Below, piece by piece: positions 18,445 through 27,055 of a DNA stretch of 64,000 nucleotides (the stretch's first letter is position 1; each line of letters starts with the position of its first letter). The stretch covers positions 992,001-1,056,000 of the forward strand of contig NZ_CP058246.1 in the NCBI RefSeq assembly GCF_013388355.1, in the 5' to 3' direction. The notes beneath the pieces were generated by a model. That model was not told where the DNA came from. It did no database searches and was given only the letters and a program-made list of their open reading frames with translations. Origin of the DNA: Flavobacterium sp. LPB0248 (lineage in GTDB: Bacteria > Bacteroidota > Bacteroidia > Flavobacteriales > Flavobacteriaceae). The position numbers and the translations under genes were made by a program.

Positions 18445-19941
18445 TTATTCCCAATCGGGCATTGATGTTCCTGAAAACAATAATGTCCTAATATTATCAG
18501 TTGTATTTTTAACTAATGCTTTATAAATCTTTTTTTCTGATATTCCGTCGTTAGAAGTATTTACAAAAATAACTTCAGCTTCATTTGGAGAATATCGAAC
18601 ATCTAAATCGTTTGTCCCTACTATTTTGTCGAGTAAAATTTGTGTAGAAGTTCCTGAAGCAAAATTATATTCAAAAATTCTTGAATCAAGCTGACGATAA
18701 TTTGCATTTTCGTATCCTGAAACATCCCAAGAATACACTATTTTTTGTCCTGTTATCGAAAAATTTAATCCGCTAAAAGCTCCTGTTTGTCCAGAAATAA
18801 CATTGTCTGTTATAGTGCCTGACATATTTATAACATATATTTCAACATTATAACCATTTGCATCATTTACTTTCAATACAATTTTTGATTCGTCTGCACT
18901 CCAATCGCATTCAGAAATAAATTTACCATTTGGAGTTTGAAATATTTTTGTCAAACCACTTCCGTCATTATTAATTTTATACAGTTTATCAAAATTAGGA
19001 TAGACTAAGGCACTTCCCGAGCTATTCCACGAATACCCTATATAATCTGAATTAAAGCCTGCTATAGATACTGAGTTAGTAATTTTTTTGGCACCTGTTC
19101 CGTCAAAATTCATCGTATAAATATCGTTTCTAGAGCCATTTGTCGCTATAAATGCAATTTTTTTAACCTGATTATTTCTTCTAGGTCGCCATGAATTTTT
19201 GTCTGAAGCTGTTAATTGATATTGCTTTCCTGTATCATCTGCAGTATAAATTACATTATTATCATTAATTTGTTTGACAAACAAATATCTTGTCGCCGGA
19301 AAATTTAAAGTTGAAAAAGCGCTAATTGCACTCAATATAGGTGTATTAACTCCATCGGTAACTTCGACTTGCCAATAGTATTTTATGCCGTATACAAGAT
19401 CCGTCAACGTAAGCTTTTTCTCTTTTATGGCTTCAAAAGTTTTAACCTCCGAATTACTATCATTTCTAAGAGTGACCTTAAAAGTAAGTGCATCATTATC
19501 TGGATCAGTAGCAGTCCAGGTTAAATCTAATGAAACTGCCTGACCTGTACTATTATCTACTGGACTAACCAACACGGGAACCGTAGGCGGCTTATTGTTT
19601 GCAGTTGCTTTTTTGAGTTCAAAAACAACTTCTGAGGTCGTATTTTTAGTTACTGTAACGGCTTCAAATTTTGCGACATATCCATCTTTTTGAGCTTGAA
19701 CTGAATATTCTCCTACTTTCACATTAGAAAGTGTAAACTTTCCTTCTGCATCTGTAAACACAGTACTTGTGGCTGGGCTAGAAAGTATTTTCACATTTTC
19801 CATTGGCTCAAAAGTATCACCAGAAACAACTTTTCCTGTGATTGTACCATAATCATTAAGTTGTTCCCCTATTTTTTCTTCACTGCATGAAACCAAAAAC
19901 AATAAAAAAAGTACACTGGCAATTTGGTATAAATACTTCAT
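18445..19941 (-). CDS. Lipoprotein with carboxypeptidase-like, FN3-like and TolB-like propeller domains
   Basis: The 498-residue predicted lipoprotein (lipobox FLVSC) is the last gene of the curli operon. Residues about 32-110 form a carboxypeptidase-regulatory-like beta-sandwich (GTITGKVVSGDTFEPMENV). Residues about 118-212 form an FN3-like domain (PVLVSPVDNSTGQAVSLDLTW). The rest consists of PD40/TolB-like blades (DIYTMNFDGTGAKKIT, LYKINNDGSGLTKIF, CDWSADESKIVL). I do not know a matching Csg protein. Position suggests an envelope-anchored accessory factor for fibre secretion or anchoring, which is inference. It lies 60 bp after csgG. Confidence 0.8.
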   Translation of the reverse strand: MKYLYQIASVLFLLFLVSCSEEKIGEQLNDYGTITGKVVSGDTFEPMENVKILSSPATSTVFTDAEGKFTLSNVKVGEYSVQAQKDGYVAKFEAVTVTKNTTSEVVFELKKATANNKPPTVPVLVSPVDNSTGQAVSLDLTWTATDPDNDALTFKVTLRNDSNSEVKTFEAIKEKKLTLTDLVYGIKYYWQVEVTDGVNTPILSAISAFSTLNFPATRYLFVKQINDNNVIYTADDTGKQYQLTASDKNSWRPRRNNQVKKIAFIATNGSRNDIYTMNFDGTGAKKITNSVSIAGFNSDYIGYSWNSSGSALVYPNFDKLYKINNDGSGLTKIFQTPNGKFISECDWSADESKIVLKVNDANGYNVEIYVINMSGTITDNVISGQTGAFSGLNFSITGQKIVYSWDVSGYENANYRQLDSRIFEYNFASGTSTQILLDKIVGTNDLDVRYSPNEAEVIFVNTSNDGISEKKIYKALVKNTTDNIRTLLFSGTSMPDWE

Positions 19942-20001
19942 TTTTGATTTGTTTTTAAATTTAACTTCAACGTTATAATTTCTGATAATTAACTATTCAA
20001 A

Positions 20002-21363
20002 TTATTTTTTCTTTTTTCCAAAGTAAAAAGTTAGCCCTAGACCAAATTTGTAATAGTAATCATCTCGGGTTCCTGCAACGATATAATCGACATTATCACT
20101 GAAATTAATATTTTGTTCAGCAAATAATTTTATACCTATCTGATCTGATGCCATATATTCTAATCCTGCACCGTATTGAAATTTACCGTATGTATTTTCA
20201 AATTTCCGGTTCATTCCAAATCCTCCACCTCCATATAAAAATGGAGTAAGGCGATCTTTTGGAAGAATGATCCATTCCATATTAAGATCGTAGGTAATAT
20301 AACCGACATCAAGTAAATTTTTGTTAGCGAGATTTACAACATTGGTAGAAGCACTTACGGTAAAGCTTGGAGTAAGCATCCATTTTAAGGCTCCGCGTCC
20401 AAAAGGTCTTAATAACGGATCTTGATAATCTCCGTCCATTAAAGTAGTACCGCCAGAAAGTTCAATGCCAAATTTACTTCTTCTGTTTTCAAGCACTCGA
20501 CCGTAAAGTCCTGTAACATCTGCAGTTTTTGTTTCTTCGGCATAAGCTTTTAACAAATTGTCTACTTCCCATTTAGGAGCATCGGCTTCCCAAACGTTAT
20601 CTTTTATTCCTTCCAAAACCAAAGATTCTACAGCCTTTTCTATAGCTTCTGTAACGGCCATGTGTACCGGTTCATTGGTAGTGTAACCAGTTTCTACTTC
20701 CAAAAGTCTTTTAAAATTGACATATCTAAAGAGACTTTCGTCAATTGCCTGTGACAAAATAGTTTTTGATATATAAACTGATTTTAGAATTTTTCCGTTT
20801 GAAGTCGAAATCATTCTGAGATAAATTGTTACACGATCCTGACGATATTTTACAGATGCTCCTGCGCCAAAATATCTTGCACCAAATCCGCCAGTAATAA
20901 TATTAGAGTCATACGAAACAATACCTCCTTCCAACAGCACTCCAGCATATAACAGAGGTGTTAGCTGCGGTTCATTCGGATTTGCATCTTTTATATATTC
21001 CTGACGGGTTGCACGAATTAGATTTCGCTCTTGCAATAAATTTCCAATATTTTCACGCTCAATTGGTATAAACCATTTAGAATCTTCGAGCGCTTTTATC
21101 AATATAGAAGTAGCTCCCTGTGTCACAGCAGTACTAAAACTGCTTCCGTTTTCCTGAGGTTTGTATTGTCCAGTCTGGTCTCTAAATTTATAGACCCCAA
21201 CTACGACTTGCTGTTTGGGCTTTGGCAGATCTTTTAATAATGACGTAGCAGGCGTACCCTCACCCAAAACAGCTTTTTGAACTCCAGTGGGTTGGTTATA
21301 ATAAGCGCCGCAGCCAGTAAAAAGTAACCCAAATACAATAAATAGGTAGTAATGGATTCGCAT
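20002..21363 (-). CDS. csgG: CsgG/HfaB family curli secretion channel with C-terminal extension
   Basis: The 453-residue lipoprotein (lipobox LLFTGC) carries the CsgG fold in residues about 18-270: VVVGVYKFRDQTGQYKP, EDSKWFIPIERENIGNLLQERNLIR, LLYAGVLLEGGIVSYDSN and FGARYFGAGASVKYRQDRVTIYLR. CsgG forms the nonameric outer-membrane pore exporting curlin. About 180 extra residues follow the CsgG domain, strand-rich and ending in an aromatic-terminated beta stretch (YYYKFGLGLTFYFG), resembling a small outer-membrane barrel. E. coli CsgG stops before this. The ATG is one base after the csgF stop. Confidence 0.92.
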   Translation of the reverse strand: MRIHYYLFIVFGLLFTGCGAYYNQPTGVQKAVLGEGTPATSLLKDLPKPKQQVVVGVYKFRDQTGQYKPQENGSSFSTAVTQGATSILIKALEDSKWFIPIERENIGNLLQERNLIRATRQEYIKDANPNEPQLTPLLYAGVLLEGGIVSYDSNIITGGFGARYFGAGASVKYRQDRVTIYLRMISTSNGKILKSVYISKTILSQAIDESLFRYVNFKRLLEVETGYTTNEPVHMAVTEAIEKAVESLVLEGIKDNVWEADAPKWEVDNLLKAYAEETKTADVTGLYGRVLENRRSKFGIELSGGTTLMDGDYQDPLLRPFGRGALKWMLTPSFTVSASTNVVNLANKNLLDVGYITYDLNMEWIILPKDRLTPFLYGGGGFGMNRKFENTYGKFQYGAGLEYMASDQIGIKLFAEQNINFSDNVDYIVAGTRDDYYYKFGLGLTFYFGKKKK

Positions 21364-21364
21364 A

Positions 21365-21769
21365 TTATTGATTTGGGATAATTACTTGTGTTTGTTCTCC
21401 TGTATTGGTATCTAAAATATTCAGAGTTAGACCCTCTGATGAAGGAAATACATCTACCGAAAAGCTCCCGAAAGTATAAGAGCCTTCTTTGATACCATCT
21501 GTTCCAAATTGCTGTTTATAAAGTTGACTGGAAATCTGATTTAATAGTTGAGCATTTAAATTAGCTTTAAACTTCTCTAAATCAGTTTGTGTAGGAGTGA
21601 CAGCTGTTTTATCTTTCTGCTTGTTTTGAGCTTCAGCACTGCTTAAAAGCCATTGATAGTTAAACGTATCGCCGCCAAATGCAGGGTTTACAGGTTTGTA
21701 AACGAAAGCCTGGGCATTTACAAATGGAGACAAAAGCAGACACAATATTAAGGTTGCTATAAGTTTCAT
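21365..21769 (-). CDS. csgF: Curli assembly protein CsgF
   Basis: The 134-residue exported protein has a signal peptide ending at VNAQA, followed at once by the diagnostic CsgF N-terminus FVYKPVNPAFGGDTFNYQWLLSSAEAQN. In E. coli this N-terminus inserts into the CsgG pore, and the rest helps nucleate fibres at the surface. The C-terminal part (FGSFSVDVFPSSEGLTLNILDTNTGEQTQVIIP) is conserved too. It is located 16 bp after csgE and one base before csgG, as part of the operon. Confidence 0.93.
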   Translation of the reverse strand: MKLIATLILCLLLSPFVNAQAFVYKPVNPAFGGDTFNYQWLLSSAEAQNKQKDKTAVTPTQTDLEKFKANLNAQLLNQISSQLYKQQFGTDGIKEGSYTFGSFSVDVFPSSEGLTLNILDTNTGEQTQVIIPNQ

Positions 21770-21785
21770 GTCTTTAATAAATAAA

Positions 21786-22519
21786 TTAATACTGAGTGAA
21801 ATATTTGCGTTCTTTTTCTTTTTCTTTCAAATAAGTAAAGGTTGTGTTTACAGCTTCTTCTGCAGCTGCTTCTAAATATTCGTCGTCTGGCCTAACCAAA
21901 AAATCATAAATGACCTCATTATCTATAGTGATAGATATCGCTGTATTTCTGGCAAAACTATATTCTTCACCTATGGTTACTATTTTCTTAGCATTTATTC
22001 CAATCGCATTGTATTTGTAATAATATTTGTCATAGAAATCTTTACCCATTTTCGTTTTGGTGTCATCGGTAATGATGCCTCGCAATTCAAACCCTTCATC
22101 AGGGACTAGTATTACTGGCTCAACTTTTTTTTTTCTTCACCCAAAACCACACGATCTTTTGCTATTATTTGTTTATCTTCATCATAAAACAAAAGCATAA
22201 CAATTACCTCATCAGTATCCAGCAGATTTATCTGCGATGTAGATAATTTTTGTTTTTCGTTTGGTTGCAAGGTAAAAACACCAACTTGCTCATTCTTAGA
22301 CTGATTACTATTACTATCATTATTTTTTATCACAGACAATCTATAGGCTGCACTCCTGATTACATCTGTCATATTTTCAGCTGTACCAGTTATTTTTACA
22401 TTGCCCTCTATTTTTTCAATTTCTATTTTTGCTTTTATTTTATCCTGTGGAACCTGTCCATAAAATTTTATAAAAAAAAGTAAAAACAGAATAGTGATAT
22501 GTCTGTTAAAAAAATACAT
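21786..22519 (-). CDS. csgE: CsgE family curli assembly protein, split by a frameshift at an A10 run
   Basis: The two halves lie in different frames. The ATG at 22519 gives an exported 135-residue product ending shortly after EEKKK (stop near 22112). A second open frame ending at 21786 continues with VEPVILVPDEGFELRGIITDDTKTK and the CsgE-type domain (DFYDKYYYKYNAIGINAKKI, ITIDNEVIYDFLVRPDDEYLEAAAEEAV). The switch falls on ten A on the coding strand (22125-22134). One base more or two fewer would join the frames into a protein of about 244 residues. CsgE escorts curlin to CsgG. The cause may be sequencing error, mutation, phase variation or slippage. Confidence 0.82.
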
Positions 22520-22523
22520 GTTG

Positions 22524-23042
22524 TTATTTATTTATAAGAATTATTGAGGCTCCATTTCCTGTTTGTGTAATTTTCATATTCTTTGATAGGGAATTGGTTC
22601 CAATGTTTTGAATATTTTGATTGTCTCCTTTTTGAACAATCTGCATATTTATATCGTAGTTTGTTTTGAATGTATAATCAAAAATTCGGTTATTATCTCC
22701 TTGCTGAAGAACACTTTGCGTAATAGAGTTTGCAGTTTTATCTAATCGAACATCATTTTCATCTCCATTTTGCTTAACAGAAACTTTTACTTCATTAGAT
22801 TTCAAAGTTGCGTTTACTTTGTTTAAATCGCCAATCTGCTGTATCTGTATTCCAGATTGAAGTTTTAAATTCAAATCGTTTTGAGCTTTTTTATCTAAGG
22901 TAGAAACTACACTCATAGCAGTTTCTTTAGAATTAAAAACAGATGAACTATAGTTTTTAAACTCAGAATTATCTTCTTTCTGCTGGGCATAAAGCCCTGA
23001 GGAGATAAGGAGTAATACAATATTTAAAATGAAAATTTTCAT
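22524..23042 (-). CDS. Minor curlin-like repeat protein (CsgB-like position)
   Basis: The 172-residue exported protein (signal ends near GLYAQQ) has degenerate curlin repeats of the Q.G..N type: IQQIGDLNKVNAT, VKQNGDENDVRL, VLQQGDNNRIFDYT, IVQKGDNQNIQNIG and ITQTGNGASIILIN. It resembles a nucleator/minor subunit more than the major subunit: repeats are fewer and more charged. It lies between the major curlin gene and csgE, 4 bp before csgE. The CsgB role is inferred from position and repeats. Confidence 0.8.
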   Translation of the reverse strand: MKIFILNIVLLLISSGLYAQQKEDNSEFKNYSSSVFNSKETAMSVVSTLDKKAQNDLNLKLQSGIQIQQIGDLNKVNATLKSNEVKVSVKQNGDENDVRLDKTANSITQSVLQQGDNNRIFDYTFKTNYDINMQIVQKGDNQNIQNIGTNSLSKNMKITQTGNGASIILINK

Positions 23043-23080
23043 TTCTATTTTTTTAGATTTATTTTTTTAAAGTTGAAATT

Positions 23081-23121
23081 AAATGAGATAGCCTAGTTAA
23101 TAGATAAAGGCTATCTCATTT
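23081..23121 (-). terminator. Hairpin between major curlin and minor curlin genes
   Basis: The 13-bp perfect arms AAATGAGATAGCC and GGCTATCTCATTT have a 15-nt loop, in the 111-bp gap after the curlin gene. No strong T run follows on the minus strand. It may act as an attenuator or 3'-end stabiliser that lets curlin mRNA exceed the downstream genes. Confidence 0.6.
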
Positions 23122-23153
23122 ATTATATTCTTCTTCTCAAGAAAATTGCCAAT

Positions 23154-24032
23154 TTATAGTCCTGTTTGAGTCACAGTAATATGGTTTGAATTTCCAAAAG
23201 AGAAACCTACTTGTTGGTTTCCAGCACCAGAAGCATTAGTTTGTTTTACATCAGAAGTATTCAAATTTCCAATTTGTAATGTATTCTCAATGTTTCTAAT
23301 TCCACTTTGAACAGTTTTTGACTCATTTCCATCTCCATATTGAAAATGTCTAGAAATGTTTTTAGCTGCGTCTGTAGTTCCTGCTGGAGAAGTTTGAGTT
23401 TGCCAAGATTTGTTTCCTGTACCACCTTGACTTGCATAAGCCAAATTGTAATCTCCAGTTTGAGTTTGAGTAGCCTCATTACCTCCATTAGGAGCAAATG
23501 GAATTGCTACAGTACTTAAAGCAGTTAATTGACTATTAGTGAAAACACCTCCAGGAGTTGGATATTCATTTCCTGTTGTACCTTGGTCAACGGTAGCTTT
23601 ATTTTTGTTTCCTGTTTGAGTTTGCCATGCTTTGTCTCCTCCGTTAAGTGCAGAAGCTGGTCCAGCTATTTGATCTTGCCAGATTGTAGCATCGTTTTCA
23701 TTTCCTTTTTGAGTTTGGTAAGCTTGGTTGTTTTTATTGCTTTGAGAAACAAATGCAACGTTTTTCTTTCCGTTTTGATCTACTTCAGCTTTATTACCTG
23801 CTGCAGGATATAAGCCTGGCTGAATACCTTGATAAACTTCAGATGTGTTTCCATCAGATGCTGGGTTACCTGCTGGGTTTACTTGTGTAATTTTAGAACT
23901 GTTTAAAGTTCCATTTTGGCCAACAATACCGTTGTTACCATTTCCTGTTTGGCCTACATTAGATGTATTCTGCGCTACGGCAGCAAACCCTACAAACAGC
24001 ATCGCGGAGATGCTTAAAATTACTTTTTTCAT
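23154..24032 (-). CDS. csgA: Major curlin subunit (CsgA-like)
   Basis: The 292-residue exported protein has a signal ending at AAVAQN, then many curlin-type repeats rich in Gln, Asn, Gly and Thr: VGQTGNGNNGIVGQNG, AYQTQKGNENDATIWQDQ, WQTQTGNKNKATVDQG, ATQTQTGDYNLAYASQGG, LQIGNLNTSDVKQ and ITVTQTGL. Such repeats form a beta-solenoid amyloid. Proline-containing inserts interrupt the repeats, and it is about twice the length of E. coli CsgA. It is the first gene of the csg operon, with a long 5' gap for regulation. Confidence 0.92.
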   Translation of the reverse strand: MKKVILSISAMLFVGFAAVAQNTSNVGQTGNGNNGIVGQNGTLNSSKITQVNPAGNPASDGNTSEVYQGIQPGLYPAAGNKAEVDQNGKKNVAFVSQSNKNNQAYQTQKGNENDATIWQDQIAGPASALNGGDKAWQTQTGNKNKATVDQGTTGNEYPTPGGVFTNSQLTALSTVAIPFAPNGGNEATQTQTGDYNLAYASQGGTGNKSWQTQTSPAGTTDAAKNISRHFQYGDGNESKTVQSGIRNIENTLQIGNLNTSDVKQTNASGAGNQQVGFSFGNSNHITVTQTGL

Positions 24033-24383
24033 AATAAATATATTTAATTGGTTATTAATACAAATTATTATGTAGGTACTTGCAGGTTTGTAATTGGGGG
24101 GAACGGAAGGGGGCTTCAGAACATCATTTGAAATAGGTTTTTAATCCTATTTTCTCAACTTCATGACCAAAATTAGAAAACTTTCTGCAAAAGAGGTTCA
24201 CGTATAAATACCTATTTTACAACATATTAACCTCTTTTCGATGAACTGTAAAACTATCTCGATGAACTGCCAAAATGCTCCAAAATTTTCATAGGAAAAA
24301 AGATACTTAATACAATTTCTTTACATTTCGAGGGGTATAACTAGCAAAAAAGCCCTTCTTAAACCATTTTTTTAGTATAATCT
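24033..24383. promoter_or_regulatory. Upstream region of the curli operon
   Basis: This is an intergenic stretch of about 350 bp without a gene. A minus-strand TAATTTTG (24168-24175) matches the -7 motif and would give a curlin mRNA leader of about 130 nt. No clear -33 box lies at the normal distance. A G-rich patch (GGGGGGAACGGAAGGGGG on the plus strand, near 24096) is unusual for this AT-rich DNA. No CsgD-like regulator gene is adjacent. Confidence 0.35.
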
Positions 24384-24416
24384 CAAAAAAAAGCCTGTCT
24401 TATTGAGACAGGCTTT
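24384..24416 (-). terminator. Terminator of the GSIII gene
   Basis: The arms AAAGCCTGTCT and AGACAGGCTTT have a 5-nt loop with a T run on the minus strand, 20 bp beyond the stop. Confidence 0.88.
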
Positions 24417-24436
24417 AACAAATTGTTACGTTAGCA

Positions 24437-26626
24437 TTATTTCGTAAACAATAATTCTCTGTATTTGGTCAATGTCCAGCTTTCATCATCTACCAATAAT
24501 TCTAATTTATCACAATGATTACGGATATCTTCAAAATATGGTTTTACCTTATTACAGTAAGCTTCTGCCATTTTTTGGGCATCAGTCAATTGATTGGCTT
24601 TCTTTCTTTCATTGGTCATTGCCAATACTTTAGAATTTATTCCTTCAATATGACCCGAAATTTCTTTAATTAAAACAATTTGCTCTTTAGCCAATGCTTC
24701 AAAGTCTTTTCCGAAAATTTCTTTTAATCCTTTTACATTATCAATTAATGTATTCTGATAACGAATTGCAGTTGGAATTACATGGTTTCTTGCAATATCT
24801 CCTAAAACACGACCTTCGATCTGAATTTTTTTAGTGTATTCTTCCAATTCGATTTCATAACGAGCTTCTGCTTCTACATGATTAAAGATTCCTAATTCTT
24901 CAAACAAAGTCAAAGCTTGTTTCGAAACTTTTGCTTTTATCGCTTCTGGTGTTGTTTTAAAATTGCTTAAACCTCTTTTTGCCGCTTCTTTTTCCCAAGC
25001 TTCACTGTAACCGTCTCCTTCAAAAAGAATCTTTTTAGATTGTTTGATGTATTCTCTTAAAACATTAAAAATAGCATCATCCTTTTTCATGTCTTTCGAC
25101 TCGATTAAGTTTTCTACTTCATTTTTAAAGTCAATTAATTGTTTAGCTACAATTGCATTTAAAGTTGTCATTGCATTTGAGCAGTTTGAATTTGAACCTA
25201 CGGCTCTAAACTCAAATTTGTTTCCTGTAAAAGCAAAAGGCGAAGTTCTGTTACGATCTGTATTGTCTAATAATACGTCTGGAATTTTTCCAACAACATT
25301 TAATTTCAAATCTGTTTTTTCTTCTGGCGAAAGTTTTCCTGTTGTTACGCTTTCTAATTCAGATAAAACTTTTGTCAATTGCGCCCCAATAAATACAGAC
25401 ATAATTGCTGGTGGCGCTTCGTTTGCTCCTAACCTATGGTCGTTACTTGCTGTTGCGATAGAAGCTCTTAATAAAGTTTCGTTATCATTAACCGCTTTGA
25501 TTGTATTAATAAAGAAAGTCAAAAACTGTAAATTACTCATTGGCGTTTTGCTCGGACTCAATAAATTAACTCCTGTATCTGTAGCCAACGACCAGTTATT
25601 GTGTTTTCCAGAACCATTTACTCCTTTAAAAGGCTTTTCGTGAAATAATACTTTAAAGTCATGACGTTCTGCCACTTTCTGCATTACATCCATTAATAAA
25701 GAGTTATGATCTACAGCAAGATTCGTTTCCTCGAAAATCGGCGCTAACTCAAACTGATTTGGCGCAACTTCATTATGACGCGTTTTTACCGGAATACCTA
25801 ATAGCATACATTCCTGCTCTAAATCTCTCATATAAGTAAGAGCTCGAGTTGGAATAGATCCGAAATAATGATCGTCTAATTGTTGACCTTTTGCAGAAGT
25901 GTGTCCTAATAAGGTTCTTCCTGTCATCATTAAGTCAGGACGAGAATTTGCCAAAGCTTTATCAATCAAGAAATATTCCTGCTCCCAGCCTAAAGTTGCT
26001 GTGACCTTTTTTACGTTTTTGTCAAAATATTTACAAACTTCTGTAGCCGCTTCGTCAATTGCAGATAATGCTCTTAATAAAGGTATTTTGTTATCTAAAG
26101 CTTCACCTGTGTAAGCAATAAATACTGTCGGAATACATAAAGTTGTACCATATATAAAAGCTGGAGAAGTAGGATCCCAAGCTGTATAACCTCTTGCCTC
26201 AAAAGTATTTCTGATTCCGCCATTCGGGAAACTGGATGCATCTGGCTCTTGCTGTACCAATTGTGCACCTCCAAATTTTTCTACAGATTCGCTTCCGTCA
26301 TAAGAAGTTTCAAAAAAAGCATCGTGTTTCTCTGCAGTAGTTCCTGTAAGTGGCTGAAACCAGTGTGTATAATGTGTTACACCTTTAGAAAGAGCCCACT
26401 CTTTCATTCCCATGGCAATATAATCTGCTAATTTTCTGTCGATTTTAGTTCCGTGCTGGATAGCATCTCTTACTCCTTTAAATGCATCTGAAGTTAAATA
26501 CTGCTTCATCGCCTTTTCATTAAACACATTTGCACCAAAAAGATTTGATTTTCGGCCAATTTCTTCAAAATGTACTGGCTTTCTGTTAGAAGCTTGTTGT
26601 AAAGCTTGAAAACGTAATGTTGACAT
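24437..26626 (-). CDS. glnN: Glutamine synthetase type III
   Basis: The 729-residue protein has the length and motifs of GSIII (GlnN), common in Bacteroidota: an N-terminal domain (RFQALQQASNRKPVHFEEIG), GVTHYTHWFQPLTGTTAEKHD, TLGWEQEYFLID, RHNEVAPNQFELAPIFEE, FKGVNGSGKHNNWSLAT, RLGANEAPPAIMSVF and NRTSPFAFTGNKFEFRAVGS. It makes glutamine from glutamate, ammonia and ATP. It is divergent from a second, unrelated-class glutamine synthetase gene across about 430 bp, so the two probably share nitrogen-dependent control. Confidence 0.95.
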   Translation of the reverse strand: MSTLRFQALQQASNRKPVHFEEIGRKSNLFGANVFNEKAMKQYLTSDAFKGVRDAIQHGTKIDRKLADYIAMGMKEWALSKGVTHYTHWFQPLTGTTAEKHDAFFETSYDGSESVEKFGGAQLVQQEPDASSFPNGGIRNTFEARGYTAWDPTSPAFIYGTTLCIPTVFIAYTGEALDNKIPLLRALSAIDEAATEVCKYFDKNVKKVTATLGWEQEYFLIDKALANSRPDLMMTGRTLLGHTSAKGQQLDDHYFGSIPTRALTYMRDLEQECMLLGIPVKTRHNEVAPNQFELAPIFEETNLAVDHNSLLMDVMQKVAERHDFKVLFHEKPFKGVNGSGKHNNWSLATDTGVNLLSPSKTPMSNLQFLTFFINTIKAVNDNETLLRASIATASNDHRLGANEAPPAIMSVFIGAQLTKVLSELESVTTGKLSPEEKTDLKLNVVGKIPDVLLDNTDRNRTSPFAFTGNKFEFRAVGSNSNCSNAMTTLNAIVAKQLIDFKNEVENLIESKDMKKDDAIFNVLREYIKQSKKILFEGDGYSEAWEKEAAKRGLSNFKTTPEAIKAKVSKQALTLFEELGIFNHVEAEARYEIELEEYTKKIQIEGRVLGDIARNHVIPTAIRYQNTLIDNVKGLKEIFGKDFEALAKEQIVLIKEISGHIEGINSKVLAMTNERKKANQLTDAQKMAEAYCNKVKPYFEDIRNHCDKLELLVDDESWTLTKYRELLFTK

Positions 26627-26675
26627 GGTTATGTATATTTTAAATTCGTACTAATTTTCATTAAAAAATGATCAG

Positions 26676-26683
26676 CAAATATA
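26676..26683 (-). promoter_or_regulatory. -7 promoter box of glnN
   Basis: Reads TATATTTG on the minus strand, about 50 bp upstream of the glnN ATG. Confidence 0.45.
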
Positions 26684-26984
26684 AACAATTAAAGTACCTG
26701 TTCGGAATATAAATTTTAGATTTTTAGTCAATGATTTTTCAACATAAAATGCTTTTTTCGAAGAATAATGAATTCAAATCACAGAAATATAACAAAACTG
26801 TACGGTATTATTGATTAAATAAACATTTTTTCATAATTTCTTAACCCATAAATTCAAAAATGAACCGTAATTATTACGAATTTATTTTTTTAAGGTAATT
26901 AAAATTGCTTTTTTTAAAATATACCCCTCCCAAAATTGCGCTTATCCAAAAAATTATACTTCGCTAAACAAAATAGCCCCCTAA

Positions 26985-27016
26985 TTTTTGGGACTAAAAA
27001 AATAAATCTATATTTG
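26985..27016 (+). promoter_or_regulatory. Promoter of the GSII-like gene (TTTTTG-N18-TATATTTG)
   Basis: This is the best promoter in the window: a -33 box TTTTTG (26985-26990), 18 nt, and a -7 box TATATTTG (27009-27016), 40 bp before the ATG at 27056. It fits the Bacteroidota sigma consensus TTG-N17-23-TAnnTTTG. Confidence 0.75.
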
Positions 27017-27055
27017 ACCCAACGAAAAAAAACAAAAAAATTAATTTATATTATT

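Noticed and set aside
22112..22519. Reading 22112-22519 and 21786-22085 as two separate curli genes
   Set aside because: The second frame has no own signal peptide and would start at a TTG. Its upstream sequence is open back to the A10 run, and together the two parts make one CsgE-type protein.
25044..25643. 199-codon plus-strand open frame within glnN
   Set aside because: It is antisense to conserved GSIII motifs, with no recognisable domain or start context.
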